The translations under genes were made by a program, and so were the position numbers. DNA of 5,533 bases, taken from contig LKNH01000182.1 of assembly GCA_001564135.1 (NCBI GenBank), forward strand, positions 1 through 5,533. Direction: 5' to 3'. Under the pieces are notes generated by a model, which made no database searches, was not told the DNA's origin, and saw nothing but the letters and a program-made list of their open reading frames with translations. Shown piece by piece: positions 5,268-5,533 of the stretch. This DNA comes from Halobacteriaceae archaeon Tc-Br11_E2g27. Lineage in GTDB: Archaea > Halobacteriota > Halobacteria > Halobacteriales > Haloarculaceae. Position 1 is the first letter of the stretch, and each line of letters begins with the position of its first letter.

Positions 5268-5533
5268 ATGCTGAGATATACTCCTGGTCAAACATTGGCA
5301 CACCGGCTTGATCCGCGTTCAAAACTGGCGTTTCAGTTTGGATTTGCCATCGCTGCAGTGACCGTTATCCGCCCCGAGTGGACGCTGTTCATGTTCGGCT
5401 TGGGTGTCATTTCTCTCTGGGCGGCTGGGCTATCTGTCCGTGTTGCGCTCCGGGAATACTGGATTGTGCTGGCAACGCTTGCTATCGTTCCGGTAATTGC
5501 CGGAATCACGCTTTCTTTTCCGTTTTTTGACCT
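5268..5533 (+). CDS. bioN: Biotin ECF transporter transmembrane protein BioN (EcfT), partial
   Basis: The T component that joins the ATPase to BioY in the membrane. Only the first 88 codons plus two bases are inside the window; the family has about 200-260 residues, so the C-terminal coupling helices are not seen. The N-terminus carries the EcfT hallmark HRLDPRSKL (12-20), followed by hydrophobic segments at about 21-35, 39-54 and 65-82. The ATG at 5268 is the only possible start, because an in-frame TAG lies at 5256-5258 and no other start codon stands between them. It follows bioM by 19 bases on the same strand and completes the BioYMN set. Confidence 0.9.
   Translation, partial: MLRYTPGQTLAHRLDPRSKLAFQFGFAIAAVTVIRPEWTLFMFGLGVISLWAAGLSVRVALREYWIVLATLAIVPVIAGITLSFPFFD

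Noticed and set aside
1..5533. Mobile element, CRISPR array, tRNA or defence system
   Set aside because: I found no transposase or integrase motifs, no regularly spaced repeats, no tRNA-like cloverleaf, and every long stretch is covered by a housekeeping-type gene.

Overview
The window reads as chromosomal DNA of a haloarchaeon (class Halobacteria). The evidence is archaeal-type ribosomal proteins S12 and S7, a methenyl-tetrahydromethanopterin cyclohydrolase, acidic proteins rich in Asp and Glu, a short protein that looks like the haloarchaeal DUF5800 family, and TATA-like elements about 25-28 bases upstream of several start codons, as expected for leaderless archaeal mRNAs. By eye the base composition is moderate for this group, so I do not name a genus.

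Left part (1-1262): a YajO-like aldo/keto reductase on the minus strand runs off the left edge. It is divergent from a 65-residue DUF5800-type protein on the plus strand. The short gap between them holds one candidate promoter for each.

Middle part (1263-3834): a minus-strand pair consists of mch and, downstream of it, a 160-residue protein of unknown function whose start codon overlaps the mch stop (TAATG). Divergent from mch is the ribosomal pair rpsL-rpsG (S12-S7), with 120 bases between the two start codons. The usual archaeal partners nusA (upstream) and the EF-2 gene (downstream) are not next to this pair here.

Right part (3835-5533): after a T-rich stretch that probably ends the ribosomal transcript, a biotin-uptake operon begins: bioY (substrate-binding membrane protein), bioM (ATPase) and bioN (transmembrane coupling protein, cut by the right edge). 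Together they encode an ECF-type biotin transporter. The 98-base gap before bioY holds an imperfect inverted repeat, CTGTAAACC-N14-GGTTGACGA. It resembles the bacterial BirA operator in both half-sites and spacing, and a third half-site lies between its arms. This candidate biotin-responsive operator is the most interesting item in the window.

I see no mobile element, CRISPR array, tRNA, rRNA or prophage gene. Apart from the unknown partner of mch and the operator, the region looks like ordinary core chromosome.
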